NCBI GenBank assembly: GCA_949361645.1
Contig: OX442419.1
Location: 4,104,257-4,168,256 of the forward strand
Reading direction: 5' to 3'
Source of the DNA: Spongilla lacustris
Taxonomy: Eukaryota > Porifera > Demospongiae > Spongillida > Spongillidae
Length of the DNA: 64,000 bases
This document shows, piece by piece, positions 10,501 to 23,374 of the stretch (the first letter of the stretch is position 1; each line of letters opens with the position of its first letter). The notes beneath the pieces were generated by a model. The model had not been told where the DNA came from, searched no databases, and saw only the letters and a program-made list of their open reading frames with translations. The position numbers were made by a program, and so were the translations under genes.

Positions 10501-12900
10501 TTAGCCAAAAACGTGGGTAGGGGGGTCCACCCTGTAGCAGAGATTATTTGTTGAATAATACGCTAACTGTGGGCCAGCGAAGATCTTAAAGTAGAGTCCA
10601 TAAAATCTTCGCAATTTTTTGGGCTTAAATTTGAATACATTAAAAGTGTATATATATATGGGACAGTGTCCAGCAAAATCGGGCTTGTGGGATTATAATT
10701 TTATCACTATAAAAGTTGCACGTTGTACTAAACAACACATCTTCGCGACCGTACTACGTTTTCCTTTCAAATTTCGTACACTTGTTCCCACACCATTTCT
10801 CTATGTGAAAATCGATTTTTGTGATCTACACATTTTCCGTGCCGTGGATACAACAATCGTTAACCCCGCGGGTTAGAATTCCTCATTTCTCCACGTACGA
10901 GTGTTGAAAACGCGTCAAATTCGGGTTGCACATAGAGGAGTCCTGTAGCTATTGGTTTTATTTGTTCGTCAATTTCTATATCATCCGTTACGGAGATACA
11001 GTTGAACAAACTACGGGCACGTTTTCCCGCTTGATTCGCGCCAATGATTTTGGCAAATTGCGTCCCGCTCAGTGAATGGGAAGGCGGTGATTACATGTAC
11101 ATATCATTGGCGCGAATCAAGCGGGTAAATGTGCCTGTAGTTTGCTCAACTGTATCTCCGTAACGGATGATTCAGAAACTAACGAACGGAACAAATCAAT
11201 AGCTACAGCACTCCTCTATGCACACTCCAAATTTGACACGTTTTCAACACTCGTACGTGGAAAAATGTGGTATTTTAACCCGCGGGGTTAACGATTGTTG
11301 TGTCCACGGCACAGAAAATGCGTAGATCACAAAAATCGATTTTCACACAGAGAAATGGTGTGGGAACAAGTGCACGAAATTTGAAAGGAAAAGGTAGTAC
11401 CGTCGCGAAGATGTGTTGTTTAGTACAACGTGCAATTTTTATAGTGATAACATCATAACCCCACAAGCCCGATTTTGCTGGACACTGTCCCATATATATA
11501 TATAGATATATATATATATCTCATGGGATGAAAGTAGTACTGAAGGCAAATGACCTTCCTCCCACCTATATGCCATACAGTGAGTGCACATAGCCAGCAC
11601 CAGTACTATTACCCTGCAACCGCAACTGCACTATTATCCTAAAGACACTGTGATACAAAGATAAGTGTTTGACGCATGTAGGAACACCAAACCATTGCTT
11701 TTTCCCATAAAATCTTGTATCCACGATGATGTTTCAGGTGAAAAAGACTTCATACCAAGGCCCAATGATGCCAAATCGTATTTAATAGTGAGCCACAAAA
11801 AACCAGTCTTCATCTGGTAAAAACAGCAGTTGTGGACAATACAGAGTCTCTCTTAATACAATATTTCTACTTTGTACTGAAACCCATATACTCCTAAGAT
11901 TACAATGGTGCATTTATTAAGTAAACTTATATATTGAAAGAAAAAAACTGGTATATACGTGCTAGACCAAGCAGGTACACAAAAAGAGACAATAGGAGTT
12001 GGAAAAGGAGTTAGAATCCATACTCGTGGGCCGCTCCGTAAAAACTCATATCCACATCCACCAAGCTTAAGAAACGAATCATGCGCGACTGTATCCATCT
12101 CAGCTGATGATGCCTCATGCAAAAAAGAAAGTCGCTTAAGACCAAGGCCCCATGATGCCATTTCCACCTTGTCGTGAGGCGTGGGCAACCAGTCTTGATC
12201 TCGTAAAGCCAGACAAATGCAGTCATGAACCCATGCTGGCGTCAATTGTCCTTTGCATTTCGTTTTTGGCTGCAATCTTTGCGCTTGCTTTGAAAACCAA
12301 AGAGGCTATACTCCGGACTGGGAGTAGAGCTGTTATTCATCCTCGAACAAAGCCTGTTATATTCCGGTGCAGTGCCAACTACTCGAACCTCCTAAGCCAC
12401 AGAAAAAACTCCAGCCTGCGAAGGACTCATTCTCCACCCAGACAATGACCTCTGGCTTGAGCATGGATTGGCTGGAGTATCGCAATCGTTGCGATGAGGG
12501 GTATGCAACACAGAGTTTGGACGTTCGTTCACACCTACAATCTCTAACATATTGGAGTTACTCTATAATACTATGCAACTATGTCCACAACTCTCTCAAA
12601 CAGTTTTCTAGCTCTGTCACTGGAGCTGCTACAAGTACTTAGCCCTTCCATATGCAAGATGATAACTGCAACCGCAACTCTACTATTATCCTCCTAAAGA
12701 CACTTTGTGATACAAAGGTATTATTTTGTCAAGTGCTTTGATGCATGTATGAACACCAAACCATTGCCTTTCCCATAAAATCTTGTATCCACGATGATGC
12801 TTCAGGTGAAAAAGACTTCATACCAAGGGCCCCATCATGCCAAATCGAGCCAAAAAAATGCAGTTGTGAACCACCTCACTGATGCAGAATCCCTCTTAAT
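7600..12900. repeat. Tandem segmental duplication of roughly 1-kb units
   Basis: An anchor phrase (GCAACYGCAACTSTACTATTATCC with minor changes) recurs near 7958, 9027, 9684, 11614 and 12662. Units 1 and 3 are nearly identical over 8041-8836 and 9779-10590; units 2 and 4 match over 8930-9300 and 11520-11890, and again over 9500-9840 and 12475-12840. The layout is therefore two higher-order copies of a two-unit block, with partial copies outside. The second copy carries the 832-bp MITE and an extra stretch at 12070-12480. Short frames inside (minus strand WGLGLK..SFLHEASS) look like decayed coding sequence, perhaps of a retroelement, but I could not assign it. Confidence 0.8.
10660..11491. mobile_element. 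832-bp palindromic MITE, non-autonomous relative of the giant transposon at 49334
   Basis: The element starts GGGACAGTGTCCAGCAAAAT at 10660 and ends with the exact complement at 11491. The arms are 389 bp each (10660-11048 and 11103-11491) with a 54-bp centre, so nearly the whole element is one inverted repeat. It has no coding capacity. It sits inside an alternating TA microsatellite, which makes the target duplication unreadable beyond TA. Subterminal blocks (GAGGAGTCCTGTAGCTATTG, TCATCCGTTACGGAGATACA, TTTCCCGCTTGATTCGCGCC) closely match blocks of the terminal repeat at 49334-49806. The homologous tandem copy at 8890-8940 lacks the element. Confidence 0.9.
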
Positions 12901-13469
12901 AAAAAAGCAGACTTGCACTAATTATTTTTGTGCTGTCATCTAAAACGTGGGATCTACGTATGGTGATCCGCTGATACTCGTTAGACTTCATGGTTGTTTC
13001 ACGTAGTTTCTTGAGGGCCTCCTTAAATGGGATTGATTCCCTATTGCAAGTAAACAAATATTTCATACGTAAAAAAACACGAATCAGTAATTAAGTTCGG
13101 CATACGTAGTTTCAACAGGGTCGACAACTGCGTTGGAATTGTTTTCCAGCACTCGCACTTATTGCTTGCTTTCATCTGTTTTTCAAATTCCTCTTCTGAT
13201 TCATCCAATACAGTTACAAATGGACTGCATGCATGAAGTTACAATATGATTTATATAAGACGACCAACCGAAGCTATATTAGATACCTGCTCTGATCCAT
13301 ATCTGATGCGGAACTGGACACATCTATCGCTTTCTTTTTTATAATGTAACTTAGAATAACAAACTGAAGCTACTTTAGATACCTGCTTAGCTACTCTATA
13401 TCTGTCCATTCTTCATCATAGGCAAAGAAATATTTGTGGCAGACAGATACAAACATCCTATACAAAAGC
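12901..13469. other. Transition between two duplicated regions; no gene recognised
   Basis: Sequence after the last copy of the 7.6-12.9 kb duplication and before the next tandem family. A short phrase (GAAGCTATATTAGATACCTGCT) is roughly repeated about 100 bp apart, near 13268 and 13370. No coding signal. Confidence 0.4.
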
Positions 13470-16400
13470 TTAAGCGGTCCATGCAAATGCAAAGCGGTCT
13501 TTTGTACGAAGATGTTATACTAACGGACCACTGTATTGAAATTGAGATACAATTCACTAATAGTTGTCTTACTATCCTGAAGATAGTCATAGAACATTAT
13601 ATCACCAGGTGTTGGATGTAGTACATGAAATGATACAACTGCATCAACATTAAATCACACCTTCAATCTCTAACATATTGGAGTTACTCTATAATACTAT
13701 GCTTTCTATTTAACCAAGCATTCACTGATGTTCAGTGCGTTCAAGAAATGGCAATGTGTGCTATCAGAAGGTAGATCATTGATGCTAAGGTGGTGGTCAG
13801 CATCATAGGTAACTCAAATGTCCACTGTATACAGTGGAGAAGGGTAAGGTTCCTTGGGAAGTTCGGGTCATTTGGGCCTGGTCAAGGGCAGATAAGCAGT
13901 CCATGCAAATGCAAGCGGTCTTTTGTACGAAGATGTTATACTAATATATAATATAACGGACCACTGTATTTGAAATTGAGATACAATTCACATTGTCTTA
14001 CTATCCTGGAGATAGTCATAGAACATTATATCACCAGGTGTTGGATGTAGTACATGAAATGATACAACTGCACCAACATTAAATCATATCCTTCAATCTC
14101 TAACATATTGGAGTTACTCTATAATACTATGCTTTCTATTTAACCAAGCATTCACTGATGTTCAGTGCATTCAAGAAATGGCAATGTGTACTATCAGAAG
14201 GTAGACCATTGATGCTAAGGTGGTAGTCAGCATCATAGGTAACTCAAATGTCCACTGTACACAGGTGTGATATAGTGGAGAAGGGTAAGGTTCCTTGGCA
14301 AGTTCGGTTCATTTGGGCCTGGTCAAGGGCAGATAAGCAGTCCGTGCAAATGCAAGCGGTCTTTTGTATGAAGATGTTATACTAACGGACCACTGTATTG
14401 AAATTGAGATACAATTCACATTGTCTTACTATCCTGGAGATAGTCATAGAACATATCACCAGGTGTTGGATGTAGTACATGAAATGATACAACTGCATCG
14501 ACATTAAATCACACCTTCAATCTCTAACATATTGGAGTTACTCTATAATACTATGCTTTCTATTTAACCAAGCATTCACTGATGTTCAGTGCGTTCAAGA
14601 AATGGCAATGTGTACTATCAGAAGGTAGATCATTGATGCTAAGGTGGTGGTCAGCATCATAGGTAACTCAAATGTCCACTGTACACAGGTGTGCTATAGT
14701 GGAGAAGGGTAAGGTTCCTTGGGAAGTTCGGTTCATTTGGGCCTGGTCAAGGGCAGTTAAGCAGTCCATGCAAATGCAAGCGGTCTTTTGTACGAAGATG
14801 TTATACTAACGGACCACTGTATTGAAATTGAGATACAATTCACATTGTCTTACTATCCTGGAGATAGTCATAGAACATTATATCACCAGGTGTTGGATGT
14901 AGTACATGAAATGATACAACTGCATCAACATTAAATCACACCTTCAATCTCTAACATATTTGAGTTACTCTAAAATACTATGCTTTCTACTTAACCAAGC
15001 ATTCACTGATGTTCAGTGCACTCAAGGAACGGCAATGGTGGTGGTCAGCATCATAGGTAACCCAAATGTCCACTGTATACAGGTGTGCTATAGTGGAGAA
15101 GGGTAAGGTTCCTTGGCAAGGTCGGGTCATTTGGGCCTGGTCAAGGATAGTTTAGCAGTCCATGGAAATGTAAACCGTTCTTTTGTACAAAGATGTTCCA
15201 CTAATGGACCACCGTAAGATGTTCCACTAATGGACCACCGTATACAGGTATACCATAGCGGATAAGGGGGGAAACGTGTAGCGTGAGACCGAGATAAATG
15301 TGTAAAGTTCTTTCCTACCTATCTGCCAAATCCTGAGAACACCAAGAGTTGGATCGTCAATTGATTAAGGGTAAAACGCCTAAACCAGCTTCCAAGACTT
15401 TAAATTCATATTAGTTTCACCATAGATATTATAGTAGAATATCTATGTTCTTGCAAGGCAGACATATACTTTGACATCACCATACTATGACCAAGAGTGG
15501 GGACTAGCACAATAAGTACTTCTCGAGCTAGCCCCCAGTCCACATAGTAAGGTCACGTTGAAGTACGTCTGGCTTGCACGACTAAATTCATATTTGGCTC
15601 CAGCAACTGCTAATAAAAATACACACATGCAAGTTCGTCGTATAGATTGTATAGAAATCGTTGAATCCAGTTCATAGACATTGTATGATGTTACGAAACA
15701 ACCATTGACATCGTAAGAACTATAATTTCTAATAATTCGGCCGTTTTCAAGTCGGATCCTTAGCCGGCCTACTGGTACAGCAGCCCTAAAACCTGGTTGC
15801 ACGACTTTGAAAATTGGGCGACTGCAGATTAAAATACACGCTCCATTCCATTTACATTCCATATACTTGGACATCGTTAATACAAGAAAAACATCAAAAC
15901 AATTACAGGAACAGAAACACTGATATGCAAAACCGATGGATAAGTGTTGAGAGGCAAAATATGGTGTCAGGCAAAGTGTCATGTTACTAGTAAACAAGGG
16001 CAAAGAGTGAACGTGAACACTGAGGTGGCAACTGACAGGTTGTTCGAGGAAAAGGGTCAAACATGTCCAAAGCCTACACTGCTGCCAATCCCAAAAGTCA
16101 CTCTCATGCTAATGGAAGAAAGAAGTTAATGATGGGAGAAGATTCAAACCCCAAAGGAGGAATACAACAGCATCCAGTAGTGAACAGCAACACATTGTCC
16201 AAGGCCATTTGCACCTTTCTAGGTTCAGTGCTGAGAAAGACTTTTCTATCAACACAATTTATCGATAATAAGTAAAATTTGCATATAAATAGTTGTCTTA
16301 CTATCCTGGAGATAGTCATAGAACAACCTGGCAACTGCTGATAAATATACACACTACACTACACTTACATGTCATGATAGAACATATACAAAAGTGATAT

Positions 16401-17720
16401 GAAGTGTTAAAGCAGGGGCAAAAATAATGTATTAGGCAGTGGCAAAAAGCATGAGCTTAAACAGGTGGCAACTGACAGGTATTTTTAGGAAAATGGTCTA
16501 AAAGCCTAAGCAGCTGCCAATCCCAAAGGTCACTCTCATGCTAATGGAAGAAAGAAGTTAATGATGGGAGAAGAATCAAACCCCAAAGAAGGAATACAAC
16601 TGAATCCAGTAGTGAACGAACTGTAAGACATTCTTCAAAGCCATTTGCACCTTTCTAGGTTCAGTGAAAGTAAGACATTTCCATCTACACAATTGATAAA
16701 TAAGTACAATTCACATGGAAATAGTACATTATATCACCAGGTGTTGGATGTAGTACATGAAATGATACAACTGCATCAACATTAAATCACACCTTCAATC
16801 TCTAACATATTGGAGTTACTCTATAATACTATGCTTTCTACTTCCCAAGCATTCACTGATGTTCAGTGCACTCAAGGAATGGCAATGGTGGTGGTCAGCA
16901 TCATAGGTAACCCAAATGTCCACTGTATACAGGTGTGCTATAGTGGAGAAGAGTAAGGTTCCTTGGCAAGTTCGGGTCATTTGGGCCTGGTCAAGGGCAG
17001 ATAAGCAGTCCATGGAAATGCAAAGTGGTCTTTTGTACGAAGATGTTATACTAACAGACCACTGTATTGAAATTGAGATACAATTCACTTATAGTTGTCT
17101 TACTATCCTGAAGATAGTCATAGAACATTTTAACAGCAGGTGTTGGATGTAGTACATGAAATGATACAACTGCACCAACATTAAATCACACCTTCAATCT
17201 CTAACATATTGGAGTTACTCTATAATACTATGCTTTCTACTTAACCAAGCATTCACTGATGTTCAGTGCGTTCAAGAAATGGCAATGTGTACTATCAGAA
17301 GGTAGATCATTGATGCTAAGGTGGTGGTCAGCATCATAGGTAACTCAAATGTCCACAGTTTACAGTTTGGGTCATTTGGGCCTGGTCAAGGGCAGTTAAG
17401 CAGTCCATGCAAATGCAAGCGGTCTTTTGTACGAAGATGTTATACTAACGGACCACTGTATTGAAATTGAGATACAATTCACATTGTCTTACTATCCTCG
17501 AGATAGTCATATAACATTATAACAGCAGGTGTTGGATGTAGTACATGAAATGATACAACTGCACCAACATTAAATCACACCTGCAATCTAATACTATGCT
17601 TTCTATTTAACCAAGCATTCACTGATGTTCAGTGCACTCAAGGAATGGTGGTGGTCAGCATCATAGCTAACCCAAATATCCACTGTACACAGGTGTGCTA
17701 TAGTGGAGAAGGGTATGGTT
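13470..17720. repeat. Tandem repeat, unit about 425 bp, interrupted
   Basis: The phrase CTAACATATTGGAGTTACTC recurs at about 13673, 14101, 14526, 14951 (one mismatch), 16803 and 17207, with spacings of 428, 425, 425, a 1.85-kb gap, then 404. Units share a block of GATGTTCAGTGCGTTCAAG, GGTAAGGTTCCTTGG and GAAGATGTTATACTAACGGA. The gap (about 15250-16330) holds unrelated sequence with an open frame; the segment beyond it (16026-16185) is itself repeated at 16466-16618. Frames of 61 to 90 codons inside are repeat-derived. Confidence 0.85.
15485..16060 (-). CDS. Unrecognised open frame inside the 425-bp repeat array
   Basis: A 191-codon minus-strand frame interrupts the tandem array. Its central part has a coding-like look: ACILICSRPIFKVVQPGFRA, AVPVGRLRIRLENGRIIRNY, then VNGCFVTSYNVYELDS, a compact segment with cysteines that could be one small secreted beta domain. 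A hydrophobic stretch (FDVFLVLTM) lies just upstream and a candidate acceptor (TCCAAG) near 15865, so the real exon may be shorter than the frame. I do not recognise the family. Being in unique sequence between repeats argues it is an insertion or an old exon; it could also be chance. Confidence 0.3.
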   Translation of the reverse strand: MTLFLEQPVSCHLSVHVHSLPLFTSNMTLCLTPYFASQHLSIGFAYQCFCSCNCFDVFLVLTMSKYMECKWNGACILICSRPIFKVVQPGFRAAVPVGRLRIRLENGRIIRNYSSYDVNGCFVTSYNVYELDSTISIQSIRRTCMCVFLLAVAGAKYEFSRASQTYFNVTLLCGLGASSRSTYCASPHSWS

Positions 17721-19856
17721 CCTCGGTAAGTTGAGTGGATGTGTTCAGGAATGCCCAACACACTTGTCCAAATGTGCACCAGCTGGTGGATCTGCTACTC
17801 TCTTTGCCTGCCAGCAGTGCAGATCGTGAAGGAGGGTTTATAGGCTCACTTAAGTGATGTGAGACTGGAGGAGCAGGCATATTGTTTATAAAAGTTACTT
17901 AGAAAAAGTTTGTTGCAGCACACTCCCGCAATGTTGCAGTACCTATGTAATGCCCCGGTCATTGATGTGCATGATGTTTATAAACTATTAATTACTTTAT
18001 TTAAGGTCATTCTAGCAGTTCTGATCAAGGTTGCAATAGAAACAGTGCAGTGTTTTAAATTTATTGAGAAGAAATGGATTGAAGAGAAGCAGGAGCAGCT
18101 TTCAAATGTTAGTGAGCAAAACACAAGTCAAGGGGAGCCTAATAAGAAAGGAAGAAGACAGATGAAAAGACCTCCAAACCAAAGGGGAAGATGCTTGTAG
18201 TGACTCCAATTGATCTAAGTAAGGGATGACAGTATAACAATGTTGTAAAGTGCACAGTATATGTACATTCACATTGGATACTGCTACAACCCGCAGTTGC
18301 CACTTTTACCATTCAGTTCAGCAGTTACCAGTTACACCATCTCCAAGTTACAGCCAGTAATTACAAGTTCCACCATACTATTACTACAAACTAACAACAC
18401 TAACACAACAAAGAGTTCTCCACAACAAGTACGATCCTACAATCATCCATATCCATAACATCTCAGAACAAGATATTCCTACTGTTGAAGTGACAAATTG
18501 AAATGTACCTGGCACATTAAGAAATCACAATCAGTTTGATCTGTCAGAACCACTGCCATTCCCAACTGTACCAGCAGGCAAGGCTATGTAATCATTTGCC
18601 ATCAACAAAGGTGCAATTTCAAGTGTTCAGGCAGCAGGCAGTGCTTAAAACTACATGTAAGTGGTGAAGTTAACGCTGAAACATTAGCTTAAGTATCAGC
18701 CATTAGTTACAGTGCTCACAAATAGGCAACCATAGCTTTGAGAACTCATGTGCACCTGCCATAAGATACAAGTGCTCACCACAAGTACTGTCCCATATAT
18801 ATTGCTAGCTTGTTTTCAGCATAAAATATAATTTGGAAGCCATTTTTAGGATTTGTATCAATAGCATAGTACATGTAGGAATGAATTGTGATATTTGCTT
18901 GTAAAATTAAGATACAGTGCTTAAAAACACAAATCAGGACCTGGGTCCTACGTAGGATTGGTTCCATGCGCGTGGTTTTCGATCAAGCGCTAAATGGTAA
19001 CAAAGTGTTGCCTTTACTCACCTGCTTGCATGTAAACACGACAGATATGCACATACAACGTGCACTTCATGGAACAGTGCCATTTATGCGAAGCAATAAG
19101 TCGGCACCTAAATTCTGTCAGTTCATCTCCTCCCTTCCATCACATGTAACTTGCTAAAGGAATGTTGCATGAAGACAACATTAGCTTCAAAGTGTAGCAT
19201 TTTATTTCCAAACGTGCTCATTGATACAAATAATACATACAGTTGTTAGCTGAACAGATGGTGAAATTCTATGAAATAACTCAAGGATGGTGGAATTTCA
19301 TTATGGCAGTATGCTTCGCATGCAATTATGACGTCACACTCGCATCCTAATTTACTGTTGCCAGGCTACACATAGGGGGGGGGGGGGGGGGGGGGGGGAT
19401 TTGCAAAATAATGACTTATTGTTGAATTGGGATGCGTCCACTTGGGTAGTTGTTCATTGACATATGATGTAGATGAAAATCAGTATAGGAAGTGAGGGTC
19501 TATTGTGAAATAAACACCCCACCTCCTGCAAAAAACATCAGTCATTTTAACACCCACACATTAGCAATTAACGGTGTTTACCGCGTACATGTACCACTAA
19601 TGACAGCAGCACACGCAAACAAAAATATATATAAGCTCCTATCACGATTAATCGTCGCTCTTGTATCTCCCAAAGAGGCACATTACTGCATTTTCATCTC
19701 CTTCTGTAATCATGAAAAGTTAAAGTGGCGAGGCTGCATGGAGTATACTGTATAGTGGGCAAGGTGTTCGATGCATCCAAGGATGTCCAGCCTTCCACGA
19801 AACTACCCAGTATTAATAGTATAATAGGGATGCTGAGATACCACCTGTAGAGAGGA
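17721..19856. other. No gene recognised; contains a poly-G run
   Basis: Short frames (60 to 96 codons) without motif. A run of more than 20 G lies at about 19375-19398. The frame at 17910-18200 ends lysine/arginine-rich but has no detectable domain. Confidence 0.4.
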
Positions 19857-20300
19857 GTGACCAATGCCAGGGCTGTCAGGGAATTTGCAAAGCAAGTATA
19901 TGCGAAGTACTTTCATGCTGTCTTTTGTGTGTCACCATCCACCATTCAGAGGAGGTTGGAGAAGTTCAGGGAAAGATTCAGTGATGGGAGGATGAGGTAT
20001 GGTGAAATAGGCATGAATCAAATGCTTTGAAAGAGTACAGAGAATTGCTCACAAAGCAAAATGAAGGAATGAATAGAATACAAGTACTATAGTCTATGAG
20101 AAAGAAAGATGTTTTGTTCTAAGTGAGTAGACACTGTGTAGTATAATGAAGGCCCAGAGGATGAGGGAGAGAATGGAACATTATATGAGGGAGAGAGATC
20201 AGAAGTTCAGACTGGATGCCATGAGGAGAGACTATGAGATTGATGAGGAGTCATTCCCACAGCAGTATCCAGTGGAGGAGCAGGCAAACAACATAGATGA
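19857..20300 (+). other. Possible decayed coding sequence next to the 34-bp array
   Basis: The plus strand reads VTNARAVREFAKQVYAKYFH and then SPSTIQRRLEKFRERFSDGR before a stop near 20030. A second frame from ATG 20146 reads MKAQRMRERMEHYMRERDQK and continues charged until it enters the minisatellite. The charged helical character and the SPSTIQRRL helix hint at a DNA-binding or transposase-like remnant, but no family is recognisable. Confidence 0.25.
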
Positions 20301-22569
20301 CACACCAGTGCACAGTACTGGTATGGAGAGGCAGTGTGGTAAGGTGGACTATAGGTATGGAGAGGCAGTGTGGTAAGGTGGACTATAGGTATGGAGAGGC
20401 AGTGTGGTAAGGTAGACTATAGGCATGGAGAGGCAGTGTGGTAAGGTAGACTATAGGTATGGAGAGGCAGTGTGGTAAGGTGGACTATAGGCATGGAGAG
20501 GCAGTGTGGTAAGGTAGACTATAGGCATGGAGAGGCAGTGTGGTAAGGTGGACTATAGGCATGGAGAGGCAGTGTGGTAAGGTGGACTATAGGCATAGAG
20601 AGGCAGTGTGGTAAGGTGGACTATAGGCATGGAGAGGCAGTGTGGTAAGGTAGACTATATAGGCATGGAGAGACAGTGTGGTAAGGTGAACTATAGGTAT
20701 GGAGAGGCAGTGTGGTAAGGTGGACTATATAGGCATGGAGAGACAGTGTGGTAAGGTGAACTATAGGTATGGAGAGGCAGTGTGGTAAGGTGGACTATAG
20801 GCATGGAGAGGCAGTGTGGTAAGGTGGACTATAGGCATGGAGAGGCAGTGTGGTTAGGTGGACTATAGGCATAGAGAGGCAGTGCGGTAAGGTGGACTAT
20901 AGGCATGGAGAGGCAGTGTGGTCAGGTAGACTATATAGGCATGGAGAGGCAGTGTGGTAAGGTGAACTATAGGTATGGAGAGGCAGTGTGGTAAGGTAGA
21001 CTATATAGGCATGGAGAGGCAGTGTGGTAAGGTGAACTATAGGTATGGAGAGGCAGTGTGGAGGTGGACTATAGGCATGGAGAGGCAGTGTGGTAAGGTG
21101 GACTATAGGCATGGAGAGGCAGTGTGGTAAGGTGGACTATAGGCATGGAGAGGCAGTGTGGTAAGGTGGACTATAGGCATGGAGAGGCAGTGTGGTAAGG
21201 TGGACTATAGGCATGGAGAGGCAGTGTGGTAAGGTGGACTATAGGCATAGAGAGGCAGTGTGGTAAGGTGGACTATAGGCATGGAGAGGCAGTGTGGTAA
21301 GGTGGACCATAGGCATGGAGAGGCAGTGTGGTAAGGTAGACTATGTAGGCATGGAGAGGCAGTGTGGTAAGGTGGACTGTGGCATGGAGAGGCAGTGTGG
21401 TAAGGTGAACTATAGGCATAGAGAGGCAGTGTGGTAAGGTGGACTATAGGCATGGAGAGGCAGTGTGGTAAGGTGGACTATAGGCATGGAGAGGCAGTGT
21501 GGTAAGGTGGACTATAGGCATAGAGAGGCAGTGTGGTAAGGTGGACTACAGGCATGGAGAGGCAGTGGTAAGGTGGACCATAGGCATGGAGAGGCAGTGT
21601 GGTAAGGTGGACCATAGGCATGGAGAGGCAGTGTGGTAAGGTGGACTATAGGCATGGAGAGGCAGTGTGGTAAGGTGGACTATAGGCATGGAGAGGCAGT
21701 GTGGTAAGGTGGACTAGGCATAGAGAGGCAGTGTGGTAAGGTGGACTATAGGCATGGAGAGGCAGTGTGGTAAGGTGGACTATAGGCATGGAGAGGCAGT
21801 GTGGTAAGGTGGACTATAGGCATGGAGAGGCAGTGTGGTAAGGTGGACTATAGGCATGGAGAGGCAGTGTGGTAAGGTGAACTATAGGCATGGAGAGGCA
21901 GTGTGGTAAGGTGGACTATAGGCATGGAGAGGCAGTGTGGTAAGGTGAACTATAGGCATGGAGAGGCAGTGTGGTAAGGTGGACTATAGGCATGGAGAGG
22001 CAGTGTGGTAAGGTGGACTATAGGCATGGAGAGGCAGTGTGGTAAGGTAGACTATGTAGGCATGGAGAGGCAGTGTGGTAAGGTGGACTATAGGCATGGA
22101 GAGGCAGTGTGGTAAGGTGAACTATAGGCATGGAGAAGCAGTGTGGTAAGGTGAACTATAGGCATGGAGAAGCAGTGTGGTACGGTGGACTATAGGCATG
22201 GAGAGGCAGTGTGGTAAGGTGGACTATAGGCATGGAGAGGCAGTGTGGTAAGGTGAACTATAGGCATGGAGAGGCAGTGTGGTAAGGTGGACTATAGGCA
22301 TGGAGAGGCAGTGTGGTAAGGTGGACTATAGGCATGGAGAGGCAGTGTGGTAAGGTAGACTATGTAGGCATGGAGAGGCAGTGTGGTAAGGTGGACTATA
22401 GGCATGGAGAGGCAGTGTGGTAAGGTGAACTATAGGCATGGAGAGGCAGTGTGGTAAGGTGAACTATAGGCATGGAGAAGCAGTGTGGTACGGTGGACTA
22501 TAGGCATGGAGAGGCAGTGTGGTAAGGTGAACTATAGGCATGGAGAGGCAGTGTGGTAAGGTGGACTAA
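20300..22569. repeat. Minisatellite, 34-bp unit, about 66 copies
   Basis: Unit GGCATGGAGAGGCAGTGTGG followed by TAAGGTGGACTATA, with variants GGTATGG, GGCATAG, GAACTATA and two-base length changes. Variant units occur in runs (for example GGTATGG with GAACTATA near 20690-21050), which suggests segmental amplification within the array. Confidence 0.95.
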
Positions 22570-22571
22570 TT

Positions 22572-23105
22572 CAGAGCGGAATATAACAGTCGGCCAACGG
22601 ACATTTTGCCGTTCAATTTCATGCCATGGCCGATCGTTTATTATTACGGTCGGTCATTTTGGCTGATCATTGCAACTAGCAACTACGCCCACTAATTACT
22701 CTGCTGATTGGCTGCAATAACCAACCTTGATCGTGATGTTGATTATGCGGGAAAAGTTTGTTCAGTCCTATGTGTTAATTGAATATTGATTAAGACTATC
22801 CAGTGAGAGGGAGCTCTAGCATTGGTATTGTGTCTAACACTTGCGCTACTGATGTAATATTTGTAGTAGTACTTAGATATGTGTATTCGTGTGCCAAGTG
22901 TTTGTTGTACTAGTCAGTTGCCTATTTCGGTGCGCAAGCCTTGTTAAGTTCGTCGTCATAGAAGACATAGCCTTGTCTTAGGTCTTTAGTTTATACCTGC
23001 AATGCTTAGACATGAATAATTAATGATGTCAGATCATGTCCGACCAAAATGCCTCTTGGTCTGACATTTTTTCAGATCACTTTAAGTGAGTTATAAACCA
23101 CTCTG
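22572..23105. mobile_element. Non-autonomous hAT-like element (534 bp) inserted in the 34-bp minisatellite
   Basis: Unique sequence splits the minisatellite. Its ends are CAGAGCGGAATATAAC at 22572 and, on the opposite strand, CAGAGTGGTTTATAAC ending at 23105, a 16-bp imperfect inverted repeat beginning CAG. The left flank reads GGTGGACTAAT and the right flank ACTATACG; the uninterrupted array reads GGTGGACTATAGG, so an ACTA-type duplication of the target is plausible but imperfect. No open frame of note. Confidence 0.65.
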
Positions 23106-23106
23106 A

Positions 23107-23357
23107 CTATACGCATGGAGAGGCAGTGTGGTTAGGTAGACTATAGGCATGGAGAGGCAGTGTGGTAAGGTGGACTATAGGCATGGAGAGGCAGTGTGGT
23201 AAGGTGGACTATAGGCATGGAGAGGCAGTGTGGTAAGGTGGACTATAGGCATAGAGAGGCAGTGTGGTCAGGTGAACTATAGGCATGGAGAGGCATGCAG
23301 TTGGGTCAGGTGGACTATAGGCATGGAGAGGCAGTGTGGTAAGGTGAACTATAGGTT
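23107..23357. repeat. Continuation of the 34-bp minisatellite
   Basis: About seven further units of the same 34-bp repeat right of the inserted element, the last of which run into the hairpin region. It shows the two parts were one array before the insertion. Confidence 0.9.
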
Positions 23358-23374
23358 GCAAAAGCTTGGCACTA

